Source of the DNA: Diplocarpon mali
Lineage: Eukaryota; Ascomycota; Leotiomycetes; Helotiales; Drepanopezizaceae
Length of the DNA: 15,546 bases
Direction: 5' to 3'
Assembly: GCA_024741835.1 (NCBI GenBank)
Contig: JAENRP010000497.1
Span: 8,604-24,149, forward strand
The position numbers and the translations under genes were made by a program. Below the pieces are notes generated by a model, which was not told the DNA's origin, did not search any database, and worked only from the letters and a program-made list of their open reading frames with translations. Positions 1 to 9,144 of the stretch are shown here, piece after piece; the stretch's first letter is position 1; each line of letters starts with the position of its first letter.

Positions 1-142
1 TTATATTTTTAGATTTATTTATTAACCTATTTTGCGTCTGGCCTATTATCTTTTAAGTAACTATAATCCTTTATATTGCTTTCTTAAGCCTTTAGCTAAG
101 CTTATAAGTTCTAAGGTAGTCTTAGCTTTATAGGATTAGCCT

Positions 143-293
143 AATGAAAGTCGCGAATCTTATGCAAGGACCTTATAAAATTTAAGGCGTAATACTAACT
201 TAAATTAAGGTTATAACTAGTCTATTTAACCTAGTACTTTAGTTTTCCTTAAGATAGGCGTATACCTAGTACCTCGGATACTTTATACTCTTC
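143..293 (-). pseudogene. Chromodomain at the C-terminus of Gypsy integrase (remnant)
   Basis: The frame read leftward from 293 gives EEYKVSEVLG, then a GKLKY block, then a segment ending HKIRDFH at 143-163. This matches the chromodomain layout of fungal chromoviruses: an acidic strand with E-Y/W-x-V, a G-K-L-x-Y turn, a W-P-x-x-N-F segment (here degraded) and a closing L-R-x-F-H. In this family the domain targets integration to methylated histone H3 heterochromatin. The degraded aromatic positions and several stops show it no longer encodes a working protein. Roughly 140 bases of further tail follow to base 1 without a recognisable domain. Confidence 0.75.
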
Positions 294-559
294 TTACTTA
301 GCGATCTTCTTTATAGTAGGCTAAGGTTATTCCTAACCTAGCAAAGGGTTTTACAGATCTTTAAATAGTAGCTTTAGTATAAAGATATTATATATTATAA
401 AGCCTATAGGTAGCTTGATTTAATATAAATTGCCTACCTTTTTAAAAACCTTAAAAGGATTATCCTATTAATTAGCCAGTTTCCTACTAAGGCGGTAGTT
501 CTTAAGATTTTTTATTAAAAGGTAGATTATATCTTTAGGTTTCTAATCAATCTCCTTTT

Positions 560-1763
560 AATATTGATTTATAGACTTTTGCATTTTCTTTTAAGCGCAT
601 TCCATATTGCCTTTCGCTACCTCTTAGGCTAAGTATATCCTTTCTACTACTAGCCTAGCCTTTGCTTAGTTTATTCTCTTTTATAAGCTAGAAGGTTTTA
701 AAAAGATCTAGTCCTAACTTATTTAAAGTGCAACTCTATACTTAAGCTAATATAGGGTTATACTAATTAAAGTATAAGGGAGAGTCGATTATATACAATC
801 TATTAATAGAATTAGCTTACTCTAATTATCTTAATAGTAATTAATAAAAGGCTATAGCCTTAAATTAATATACTTATTTATAATCTCCGTTTAGCTATCA
901 GTCTCCTTATAGTATACTATAGAGAGTTTAATCTTAATACTAATAATATGGTAGAACTCTCTTTAAAATAAGGAGACGAATTAAGGGCCTCGGTCGAAGG
1001 TAATTATCTCTAAAGTATAGCCGAATTAATATATCTATTAAACGAATAATCGGGCAGTTCCTTAAGCGTTAATATCTTTTTAATAAGAGATTATAATAGC
1101 GCTTTTATTAAGTCGGTCTATAAAAACCAGGATTTAATCAAAACTATGCTTATTAAAAGGGAAATCCTTAAAATCTATATATAAGTGCTATATAGGATAG
1201 TTAAGAATAGGAAAGGGCTATAAGAGGCCTTATTATTTAGTTGTCTTTAAATATAAGAATTAGTAAGGTCTGCAGTTTGTAATAAATCTTTTATAATCTA
1301 AACCTATCCCGACCTAATAGTACTTAAGAGTGAGTAGCTAATAGGTCTTTAAGCTACTAAGGTGCGCGCTTAAAGGTTAGTTATAAGCTTCTTAAATTAG
1401 ATAAGTATATAAGGGAGTATTATAGTATATATAAAGACGCTCTTTAAAGTAAAGTAATCTATCTTTTAAGGAGTAGTTCTTAAGGAAGTTGGTATAAATC
1501 TTTTAAAAGGATTTGCAATTATTTTAATAAAGCTTTTTAATTAAATTAAAGGAATCCTTAGGTCGATTTAAAGTCGAATTAAAAGTATCAGTTGATATTA
1601 AGGCAAGGGTACCTTTAGCAGATTCGGCGAGAAATTTATCGGCCAGTTTAATATTAATTCAAAGGTTTAATTAGGCTAGGGAAATCAGAACCTAGGATCA
1701 GCTATCTAGCTTCGCTTATTTATAAACTAGCATATCCTACTCTTAGCGGCTAAGAATATTAGC
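560..1763 (-). pseudogene. Ty3/Gypsy integrase (DD35E) remnant plus RNase H C-terminal tail
   Basis: Bases 1763 to about 1725 hold the last residues of RNase H (K-A-N-I-L-S-R), continuing the domain cut by the Copia insertion. A zinc-binding type region follows near 1280-1390 (remnants of H...C-R-P). The catalytic core then has D1 in IDFKDFP (codon 1173-1175), D2 in FDRGP (984-998, codon 993-995) and E in the TEIIN block (codon 885-887). D1 and D2 are 60 codons apart. D2 and E are exactly 36 codons apart, the DD35E spacing. A typical QSTLPHT-like stretch and C-terminal part follow toward 560. All three catalytic codons survive, but more than a dozen TAA/TAG stops interrupt the frame. Integrase would insert the cDNA into the genome; this copy is non-functional. 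Confidence 0.85.
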
Positions 1764-1768
1764 CTTTT
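1764..1768. repeat. Target-site duplication of Copia element, left copy
   Basis: The five bases CTTTT directly left of the Copia LTR are repeated exactly at 8826-8830. A 5-bp duplication is normal for Ty1/Copia integration. Confidence 0.93.
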
Positions 1769-1966
1769 TGTGGTGCGGTCGGCTGGAGGGCCTTCATTAG
1801 GTCGCTCAAGAGGCTCGCTGATATAGGAGAAGATGATTGATTGTATTATTATCTAGTATATATCTGGTAAGAAGACTTCAGAAAGAAAAGGGAGAGTCTA
1901 TGACTTAGCAGGAGTTACGTAGAGGGTCTCTAGAATAAGTGGAGACTCCGCCTATTCTATACAATA
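1769..1966 (-). repeat. Copia 3' LTR
   Basis: This is 198 bp long, begins TGTGGTGCGG on the plus strand and aligns without gaps to 8628-8825. I count 17 differences, all transitions. The terminal CA seen in the other copy (8824-8825) is TA here. Confidence 0.95.
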
Positions 1967-1975
1967 TACCCCCTA
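1967..1975 (-). promoter_or_regulatory. Copia polypurine tract (second-strand primer)
   Basis: Read on the minus strand, the bases directly before the 3' LTR are CTAGGGGGTA, a short G-rich run in the position expected for the polypurine tract that primes plus-strand DNA synthesis. The tract is short and is assigned mainly by position. Confidence 0.6.
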
Positions 1976-2280
1976 GTTAGGCGATGCTCCTAGAATCGCT
2001 CAGCTATATAGATAAAACAAAAGAAAGAATAGCAGTTGTAAGGAAAAGAGGCTCCATCTTACGTGCCGCCCCTTCAAAGGTCGTTTCTTCTAGAATAAGA
2101 AGGGTCGCTATAAGCAACAAGCGCGCTTAGGAATCTTCGCGATTCTACGCTAGTGCTCCATTGGGCTTCCTATAGAGTATTTCCATCGTAGAGGTTCTCC
2201 TTCCCTTCTTTTAAAAACAACCCTCCTTTATTATTTAAAAATATCGTCTTTATACTAATAATTTTTAAATATAGAAGGAA
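1976..2280. other. Copia untranslated tail, AT-rich part
   Basis: This stretch between the purine tract and the GC-rich block has no coding frame I can recognise on either strand. Bases 2210-2275 are strongly AT-rich (TTTAAAAA-type runs) and lie directly upstream of the plus-strand frame starting at 2293. They could hold a core promoter for it, but I see no definite element. Confidence 0.4.
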
Positions 2281-2292
2281 CTCCCGCTCGTC

Positions 2293-2706
2293 GTGGCCCC
2301 AGCCGCCTCCGCAAAGTAAGACCCTTAGAGTCCCTATACCCTGCGTTATACTGACTTTGCGCTAGGTCGCTGGCGCTCCTTTGGGAGCTGCAACCCTGGC
2401 GTGATCGTCCCAGCGCTTGCTGGGCAACGAGCCGCTGCCGCCGCCGCTCCTGTCCCGTCCGCCGCCGCTATCGCAGCCGCTGCTATGGTGTCTCCCTTCG
2501 TCTCCCCCGTCCCCGCCCCCGCCATCGCTGCTCCCGCTGTCGCCGCCGCCCCCGCCGCACCCCCCGCCTTCGCCCCCGCCGTCGCTGGTATATTCGCCGG
2601 CGGGCCTCTGGCCGAGGGAGTACCTCCGGGCCTCTCTCGAGAGGAGATCTGTGCGGAGCTTATGGCTGTGGCTTCGCGGCTCCTAGCGCTAGCTAGGAGG
2701 ATCTGA
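2293..2706 (+). CDS. GC-rich antisense open frame in Copia tail, Ala/Pro-rich protein, function unknown
   Basis: I do not recognise this protein. From GTG at 2401 the frame is open for 101 codons to TGA at 2704-2706. Upstream, the same frame continues to 2293 with only a TAA at 2317 and a TAG at 2326, both explicable as RIP-altered CAA and CAG. The middle is a low-complexity Ala/Pro/Val segment. The end (about the last 30 residues, containing SREEICAELMAVASRLL) is a plausible amphipathic helix. Codon third positions are strongly biased to C or T (GCC, GCT, CCC, GTC), as in fungal coding DNA. It runs opposite to the Copia genes and is far richer in GC than its surroundings. A 126-codon minus-strand frame overlaps it (2346-2726), but its Ala/Gly composition looks like a by-product. 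It could be a captured host fragment, an accessory antisense gene, or chance openness in GC-rich DNA. Confidence 0.4.
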
Positions 2707-2709
2707 GAA

Positions 2710-2900
2710 AGGGTCGCGCTTTGCAATAGCGGCTTAGGAACGTTACTTATCCTATATTTTTAGAAAAGGAGAGCTTTTGCAATGCACTTTATAAGAGAAA
2801 AAAAATGAACGTGACTATAAGAGAGTAGGAGCTTGTAAGTATAAGTCTCCTAATAATAAGTGACTACTCGCTAGCGAGTGCGAGTTATTAAACGATTGTT
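2710..2900. other. Spacer between antisense frame and end of Copia pol
   Basis: No gene is seen. It contains a 14-bp perfect palindrome, ACTCGCTAGCGAGT (2866-2879), close to where the degraded pol frame fades out. Confidence 0.4.
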
Positions 2901-3330
2901 TAAAAGCTCTAGAGGTTTAATAAACAAACAAAGCTCTTAAACTTCTGGCGGTCTAGGTTCTTAGTAAGCCTATCTGCGTGCATCTCCCTAGTAGGGAGGT
3001 AGATTATCTAGAAGCTTCCTCTCTAATACTCTTGGCGGATCTATATATTGCTGATTTCGACATATCGGAGGCTCGTCTTAATCTTCTCGTTCTCTATGAT
3101 AATTAGCCAAATCGTCTATTAGTTATCGCAATATATATTCTATTTAAAGAGGGAGTCTATGCGAATCTCTTTAAAGAGGCGTTTTATAGCTATTATCTCC
3201 TTTGCAGTAGAAACTATACTATAGAGTTCTACTTTAATAGAGGAGAGCGTGATAGTCGCTTGGCGATTCGCTTTCCAAATAATCAGTCCTTTAAATAGGA
3301 AGAAGACGTATCCCTAGGAGGATCTGCGGG
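2900..3330 (-). pseudogene. Copia RNase H and pol C-terminus (remnant)
   Basis: Read leftward, the frame shows KANRQATITLSSIKVEL, followed by the STAKEIIAIKRLF helix, a CDN motif and, near the end, a LTKNLDRQKF block. These match Copia RNase H: the W-K-S-x-x-Q-x-x-x-x-L-S-S-T-E-A-E-Y strand and helix, the catalytic D in CDN, and the terminal A-D-x-L-T-K motif. The catalytic Glu of the E-Y pair survives as V-E-L. The domain would remove RNA from the RNA/DNA hybrid during reverse transcription. Stops of the RIP type interrupt it. It follows the reverse transcriptase (3560-4330) in the same polyprotein. Confidence 0.85.
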
Positions 3331-3559
3331 TCTCTCGGTCATCTCCGAAAGAAGCATCTAAAGACGCGACCAATTAGTGTTCCTTAGCCTTAAAGCTATA
3401 GGCAATTCCTAAGAAGCGTATGCTATATAGGTATCGAAGCGTCCAGTCCGCGGCTAAGAGGTACTTAGAGCTTGGATTAGTTAAAAAGAAAGATAGTTAG
3501 GAGACTGCGAACGCAACGTCCAGGCGTATTATAATCGCTGTATAAAGAATAAAGCCTAT

Positions 3560-4330
3560 TTTTTCTTAGTACTCCTTTACCTTTTCTAAAGAAGCTTGCC
3601 TTAAGTTCTTAATAAACTCCTTCTTTAGCAGTAGAGTACTAGGCACTCTCTCTATATCAGCTCTGAACTTTTGAGCGATCTTCTTAATATAGGTATTATA
3701 AACTAAGGAGATCCTCTTTGCCTTCTTATCCCGAATAATCCTTACTCTAAGGAACTAGGAGATATCTCCTATAATAGTAAGCTTATACGCCCTCTTTAGG
3801 TCTTTAATCAGACGAGTCGCCCGATCTAAGTTAGAGGCCTTATATAATACTTAAATATCGTCGACGTAAAACGCTATAAAGACTATGCGATCCTTTATTA
3901 TGAAAATACAAGGCTCCTCGCCTAGTAGCTCGAGTTGAAGGCCCTTGAGCGTTCCTGCGAAGTTCCTATACTATAGCGCTAAAGAGTCTTTCAGCTTATA
4001 AAGCGCGCGGTCCAGTTCTACTACCATACTAAGGCGCTTAAAGCCATCTAGTAGGAAGCATATAACTAGAGCACTCCTTAGGTCTCTAGGAGCGTTAACG
4101 AATGCGTTAACGATGTCGAACTGCTTTACTTCCATATCGAAGTACGCGGCAAGCGCTATTAATACCTTAAAAGACCTCGCTGCAAGCGTGGCTGCGTAGG
4201 TTGAGAAAATTGAAGCTTTGTCTTAGAGATCCTCTTGTATAACTAGCTATGATCGGCACTTTAGAAGCTCGCTAGAGCTATTAACCTTATAGGTAAAAAC
4301 CCATTTTAATAGTATTAGCAGAGGCTTTAA
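3560..4330 (-). pseudogene. Copia reverse transcriptase (remnant)
   Basis: The frame begins near 4320 with KWVFTYKV, the classic start of Copia RT. It continues with FDIVNAFVNA (family form F-D-V-x-x-A-F-L-x-A, with one catalytic Asp), LDRALYKLKDS (family form Y-x-L-x-x-A-x-R/L-x-W) and the active-site YVDD at 3857-3868, which is intact. Downstream are K-A-x-x-L-D-R-A-T-R and the L-T-I-I-G-D-I-S block (family form G-x-x-x-F-L-G). The domain copies element RNA into cDNA inside virus-like particles. Stops within the frame (for example directly after YVDD-I) make it inactive. RNase H follows downstream. Confidence 0.9.
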
Positions 4331-5590
4331 GTAATCCCTTTGTATGATTTTCTAGCAACTTCGAGATTCCAAATTCCTAATCTCCTAGCGCCTTCCTTCT
4401 TTAAATCGTTTGCTAAAAGGGTGCTTCTCTAAGTCCTACCATCCTTTTAAAGGCTTCGGCAAAGAGCCTTAATACTATAGGCGGTTAGGAGACTGCGCTC
4501 TATCCTTTGCCCGACTATCAACTGCAGCTTTAATAATTGTATAAACTATCAAATGGTCCTTCCTATCCTCCCTTGTCTATTCGTTCGCTTAGAAGGTTGA
4601 TACAAACTCTTGCGTACGTAGGGAGCAGGGTAAATTAATATTGCTTTAAGAGAGCATATACTTTAGAGCAGTAGCGTACACTTTTGAAGTCTCCTATTGC
4701 TTAACGCTTGAGCGTCTTATCCTCTTTTACTTAAGAAGAGGGAGTTCCTCTTTACGCTTTTCTCTACAGGTCTCCTCCTCTATTTTTATTATTGCTAGAG
4801 GTTCCTTTAAGAGTCTAGGTAACTTTATCTCCTAAGCCTATAGTCTTTAAGTTGGTATTATAACTTAAGGTATTATATTATTAAGGCCTACTCCTTTTAT
4901 TAGGTCGCTTCTTATAAGACTATTAAAGCTCCTCCTAGATCTTGGTAGCAGTGCCTTTAGCCTTTTACTAGAGTTTACTAGGGCTTGCTTTTATAATTGA
5001 AGACTTTGTCTTAGAGCCCTTAAGCCATCTCTATTCTTGCGCAGAATAGCGGCTAAAGATCTGCCGATCGCTTTATAGAACTCGTCTTTAAAGACTCCCT
5101 TAGAGTCGTCTACAGTTCCTTCTTCGGTAGGGCCTCTATAAGGAATTATCACCCCTAAGCTCTAGTCGCCATTTGCCTTTTTAAAGACTAGCGAAGTAGC
5201 TTCCAGTTCGCTTGCTTCTACCTCCGAGTTTCTAAGCGGGTCTCTTAGAGAATTTGAATTTAAGTTAAGGCCTTCTATATTATTAGTTGGAGGCTATAGA
5301 GCAGCGTCGGTCTATGATGCAGACTCTTCTTATACAGCGGCTTCTTTTGCGGCGATTGCGTTCGGCCCTGCGATAAGCTCCGATTCCTCGAAAATGCCTT
5401 CGAACTTAGCGTCCTAAGCTCTCTCTCCCTCTCCGATTAATTAGAGGGTCGTCTTAAGTTCCTGGCGCGATATAGGGTTTGCGCGCTTAGCTTTTGGACT
5501 ATAGAAGAGAGACTTATCGAATTCGATATTATAAGTTATCATTACTCGCTAGAGCATAAGAACCCAGATTCTATAAACATTAGAGGTAAT
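4331..5590 (-). pseudogene. Copia pol linker between integrase and reverse transcriptase
   Basis: This stretch joins the integrase C-terminus to RT in the polyprotein order. I see no named motif in it. Copia polyproteins normally have a long, poorly conserved, Ser/Glu-rich linker here, so the length is in keeping with the family. It carries many TAA/TAG stops on the minus strand. Confidence 0.55.
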
Positions 5591-5599
5591 ATATTTAAT

Positions 5600-6510
5600 T
5601 AAGTAACTTAAGTGCCCTTATGGTTCAATTTTAAAGGTTCAGCGGTCCCTCCCCGCCTCCCTCTCCTTAATTAAAGGGTATGCGCGAGCGCTATACGCAT
5701 AAACGCGACTCTAGTTGGGCTTTAAGCTCGCTGTTATCTACTTAATAAGCAGCGGCTTATAAAATTGAAAATACTACTTAAACCAATTGTAGAGAGCCTC
5801 GCTTAATAAGATCATCTTTTTCCTAGCGAGTAGGGAGATATTATAGAGGTATATAGCAGCCTTTACAACCTCTGGCCAAAGGCTTGCTAGAAGCTTAGCG
5901 TAGATCCTCATTTTAATAGAGCGTTTAATCAACTCCCTTCTTACTCGCTCTACGCCTCTATTAAGTTAGTGTATATAAGCGGGAGTAAGCTCTAAATCGA
6001 TTCCCTCCTCTTTTACCTATCTCTAGTACTTTATAAGAGAGTCTTCCCTTAGGGAGATTACTAAAGTGTTATTATCTTACTTGATTTTGCAAATAGAAAG
6101 CCTATATTAGCGTTTCACTTGTGCTTTAAAGGCTTAGAGGACCTCTATAACTATATCTCCGCCCTTTGATCTTAATAGGAACGTCTAAAGTATACCGCTG
6201 TACTCGTCCTTAATTAAAAGAACCTATAAGCAACTGTTGTACAAGTTGTTTAAAAAGTTAAAGAGATCCTAGGAGATTTTGAAGAAGGGCCTCAGAGATC
6301 GGTTCTCAAAGGTAGCATAAGAAATAACTTGCTTAACAGACGCTACTACGCATATAAGGCACTCTAGCCTTTATATTCCCTTGATCTTCACTCCCTTAGC
6401 GCACTTGACTAGCGCTTAGAGAGCCTCTGCGCCTAGGTAGCTAGCGCAAAGGTGCCAAGTGTACGCGTCGTTATCCCGCACCTTAGTAGGTATATAGCTA
6501 GATTAGAACC
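5600..6510 (-). pseudogene. Copia integrase (remnant)
   Basis: A GAG-pre-integrase region starts near 6470 with DAYTWHLCASYLG, the family W-H-x-R-L-G-H zinc-finger start with the second His changed. It runs through a GVKIKGI block to a Cys near 6365. The core shows D1 in the KDEYSG segment near 6210-6218, D2 in a D-N-N remnant near 6065-6080 (family D-N-G, a G-to-A change) and the catalytic Glu in LNRGVERVRR near 5960. LLASLWPEVVKAAIYLYN follows (family L-P-x-x-L-W-x-E-A-V-x-x-A-x-Y-L-x-N). Placement before RT is diagnostic of Copia. Stops and the D-N-N change make it inactive. Confidence 0.85.
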
Positions 6511-6849
6511 TATTATAAAGCGTTGTCTTAGCTGTAAGGAACACTATTAAGGCAGAGAAGTTATATTAAAGTATATTTAAAAGATCTAAATAGTTGATAG
6601 GCTTATATTTAAAGAAAACGAGATTGTAGCAACGCTTTAATTAAGCTCGCTTTACAGAATCTCTAATGCTCCTAGAGCGTAAAGTGAGGTCTACCCTAGA
6701 GTACTAAAAACCCTTATCCGCAAGGAGCCTCTTTAAGATAATATTAATAGTAAACTCCTCTATAATAGCAATATTGCAAAGCGTTATTCCTATAGGAGAG
6801 CCGTCACGCTATAGAAGAAAGTCTACTATATATCTATTACCTTTCCTAA

Positions 6850-7090
6850 TGATTAGGAGTCTCGAAGTACCTGCTTTAATATATTGCTACGAGTCGCCAG
6901 AAGGCTTGAAGGTGCCTGCGATAAGTAAATCCTTTAAATTAACAATATAAGTAGCTGCGCAATTGTCAAGGAGCGTACTTAAGGAGAGCGGGTGGCGTTT
7001 TAGCTTAAAGAGGTAGTAGACGTTGAACGATTCTTTAAAAGCATTAAAGGCAGAGGGATCCATTACTATAAAGACTGGTAAGTTCTCCCT
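6850..7090 (-). pseudogene. Copia aspartic protease (remnant)
   Basis: The minus-strand frame DPSAFNAFKESF leads into LSTLLDNCAATYIV. The DNCA at 6956-6967 matches the D-S/N-G/C-A active site of Copia proteases, preceded by the usual hydrophobic strand. The enzyme would cut the Gag-Pol polyprotein. This stretch is short of stops compared with its neighbours. It lies between the Gag zinc knuckle and the GAG-pre-integrase region, as expected. Confidence 0.8.
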
Positions 7091-7249
7091 TTTACTACTT
7101 AAACCGTCCTTCCTAAAGGCTAAAGCCTTTCCTTTGAATTTGTCAATCGCTATTACCGTAATATCATTCTCCTTAAGCTATGCTCAGAGACCCTTGAACT
7201 AGTCTCCTGCGTTTAAAGCCTTTTGTATTCGTAGGACCTCCTCTCGCGA

Positions 7250-8422
7250 GGGGAGAACCTTTATGTTTTCCTTACGCCTATCTATAGTATACAACAGTTT
7301 CCGACAGTCCTAGGGCTTCCAATAGTGATTTTTAAAGCCTCCACAAGGGCACTTAGGCCTGATCTCCCTCCTGGAGCTTATGGAGCGATTTCGGGAGCTG
7401 CTCGCTAGAGCCTGCGAAGGGGTTTCGGCATCTAAGAGAGACTCTCGAGTAGCAAAAACTGCTAGCCCTTTATTATCGATCGCTCTATTAGATTTAATGC
7501 CTGCTAGGGCGCGGCTCAGCTACATTAGGTCGTGCTTGCATAGGGTTCCTATCTACTTATTAGTAATGATTTCCTCCTTTAGGCGAGTCGCCTAACTCGG
7601 ATTGATCTTCACTGCGACTAAGTCTAAAAAGTCAGTAACTCCCAGTCTCCCTTTGATCTTAGGAAGACTATATTGCTCTGCTAGGCGGTACGCCTCCTAC
7701 TACTCCCAGATCTACTATTAAGTATTAGTTCTCCCAGTTTTGCCTTAGCGTAATATGTTGCAGTATTAAAGCCTTATCTAAGACTGAATAGCCTTATTAG
7801 AAGGCGCAATATCACGCTTTAAGATAGATACTAGGCCTTAGAGTAAGAGTTGCTAATTGACCAAATTAGCATGCGGGTCGTTAGTAGTAGTTCCACTTAT
7901 AGGAGTATCTCTATTAGGTATTAAAGAGGAGAGCTTCTTAGCTTGGATTTATACTTAAGCCATCGCAGAAGCTAGGAGCGTTCCGTCGACGGTCTTAGAG
8001 ACCCATTTTAAGAGTAGCTTATAGTATTTGCATTAGGTCTTCTAAGTTTCCTTACGCAAGTGGTACTCCTTTATTAAGATTTTATATTTATCCTTAATAT
8101 CCTTATAAGAAGCCTATGGAAGAGGAGCCTTTGACGGATCTCCTAAGGGAAAGCGGGCGTAAATCTATTCGGATAGAGTCGCCGCATACTCTTCACACAA
8201 CCTCGCGTATACTACGCAGAAGTTAGCCGTTTCCAATTCCTTAAGCTCCTATATAAAGGAAGCTTAAGGCTCGGTCTCTATAATTGACTTAAATAGGAGT
8301 CTCAGATCGGCAAAAATGGTAATATTATAAAGCTTAGCGAAGAATATGTATTTACTAAACCACTTCACTTAAGAGGCAGAGGTATTAAGGCGAGGCTCGG
8401 AGATGCTCGAAGAGTTAGACAT
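7250..8422 (-). pseudogene. Copia Gag with zinc knuckle (remnant)
   Basis: The start is the ATG at 8420-8422, giving MSNSSSISEPRLNTSAS, a Ser-rich Gag-like N-terminus about 200 bp inside the 5' LTR. The body contains Leu/Lys-rich helical segments such as LYNITIFADLRLLF and ends in a zinc-knuckle remnant at 7304-7351, KCPCGGFKNHYWKP followed by a stop and DC (C-x-C-x5-H-x6-C as read). Gag forms the virus-like particle, and the knuckle binds element RNA. About a dozen TAG/TAA stops (CAG, CAA or TGG derived) break the frame. A plus-strand open frame at 7380-7595 is its shadow. Confidence 0.82.
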
Positions 8423-8614
8423 TTTAAATAGAGTCTAGTGAGAAAGGTTAAGTATATAAATGAGGTTTGCAAATAAGATTCGATCGGAAAATAGAGATTT
8501 ATTAATTAAAAATAAAGGTCCTTCAAGTTGTTATAAGTATTCGAAAAGTCGGTCAGGAGCTCGAAGGGCCCTCTAGCCGGTTGCATGCGAAGAGAAAGCA
8601 TATTAAAGTGCTCA

Positions 8615-8627
8615 TAGGGCTTATAAT
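8615..8627 (-). promoter_or_regulatory. Copia primer-binding site, half-tRNA(iMet) type
   Basis: The 13 bases abutting the 5' LTR read TAGGGCTTATAAT on the plus strand. This resembles the anticodon stem-loop of initiator tRNA-Met (CAGGGCTCATAAC in the yeast form as I remember it), with three differences, all C-to-T. Copia and Ty5 elements are known to prime from a half-tRNA cut in this loop. A near-identical site adjoins the TRIM LTR at 9145. Confidence 0.65.
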
Positions 8628-8825
8628 TGTAGTGCGGTCAGCTGGAGGGCCTTTATTAGGTCGCTTAAGAGGCTCGCTAATATAGGAGAAGATGATTAAT
8701 TGTATTATTATCTAGTGTATATCTGGTAAGAAGACTTCGGAAAGAAAAGGGAGAGTCTATGACTCAGCAGGAGTCACGTGGAGGGTCTCCAGAATAAGTG
8801 GAGACTCCGCCCATTCTGCACGACA
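8628..8825 (-). repeat. Copia 5' LTR
   Basis: This is 198 bp long, with TG at 8628 and CA at 8824-8825 on the plus strand. In the element's sense it starts TGTCGTGCAGAA. It carries the element's promoter by position, although no definite TATA box was picked out. Confidence 0.95.
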
Positions 8826-8830
8826 CTTTT
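8826..8830. repeat. Target-site duplication of Copia element, right copy
   Basis: CTTTT is identical to 1764-1768. Removing the element and one copy restores the Gypsy RNase H frame. Confidence 0.93.
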
Positions 8831-9054
8831 AGTTGTCTTTGCTTAAAGTATATACAATTTGAAAATTGAAGTCAAATAGGAATTCCATCTATTAGTACTA
8901 TTTTATAGTTAGAACCTTAATAGTTATAAAGTACTTAAGGGAGCGGTAATCTAAGTAAATATTAACTCGCTTCTTAAGTGATATAAGCTTAGGTCTCCAT
9001 TTATAGTAGGATTTAATAATAGCAAAGAGTTCCTTATTATATATTTCCTAATTA

Positions 9055-9059
9055 GGTTT
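9055..9059. repeat. Target-site duplication of TRIM, left copy
   Basis: GGTTT stands immediately before the first 85-bp repeat and is repeated at 9558-9562. Confidence 0.88.
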
Positions 9060-9144
9060 TATTATACAGAAAATAGGCTAAATATGCTAGTACGCGCCCT
9101 AAGGTGTGGATTCACATTTTGGCTGAGCGGTATTATACATAACA
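9060..9144 (+). repeat. TRIM 5' LTR (85 bp)
   Basis: It begins TATTATACAG and ends ATACATAACA. It differs from the 3' copy at five positions, all transitions. The least-mutated ends (TATTATGC...GCACAACA) suggest original inverted termini TGTTGTGC...GCACAACA. Confidence 0.87.

Larger units (their letters stand above)
1769..8825 (-). mobile_element. Full-length Ty1/Copia LTR retrotransposon, RIP-damaged, nested in Gypsy RNase H
   Basis: The element is 7057 bp long with 198-bp LTRs at both ends, flanked by identical CTTTT duplications. On the minus strand it carries Gag with a zinc knuckle, a DNCA-type protease, integrase, reverse transcriptase with an intact YVDD, and RNase H. The order with integrase before RT defines Ty1/Copia. 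A primer site adjoins the 5' LTR (8615-8627) and a G-rich purine tract adjoins the 3' LTR (1967-1975). Frames are interrupted by stops, so it is not autonomous now. It is visibly less TA-rich than the Gypsy element around it. An unusual tail of about 930 bp lies between the end of pol and the 3' LTR. Confidence 0.95.

Noticed and set aside
2346..2726. Minus-strand 126-codon frame in the GC-rich block, longer than the plus-strand one
   Set aside because: Its Ala/Gly-rich composition is what antisense of GCC and CCC codons gives, and the plus frame has the better third-position bias. It is not excluded with certainty.
7380..7595. Plus-strand open frame of 71 codons
   Set aside because: It lies opposite the zinc-knuckle end of Copia Gag, has no recognisable domain and is a shadow of the better-supported minus-strand frame.
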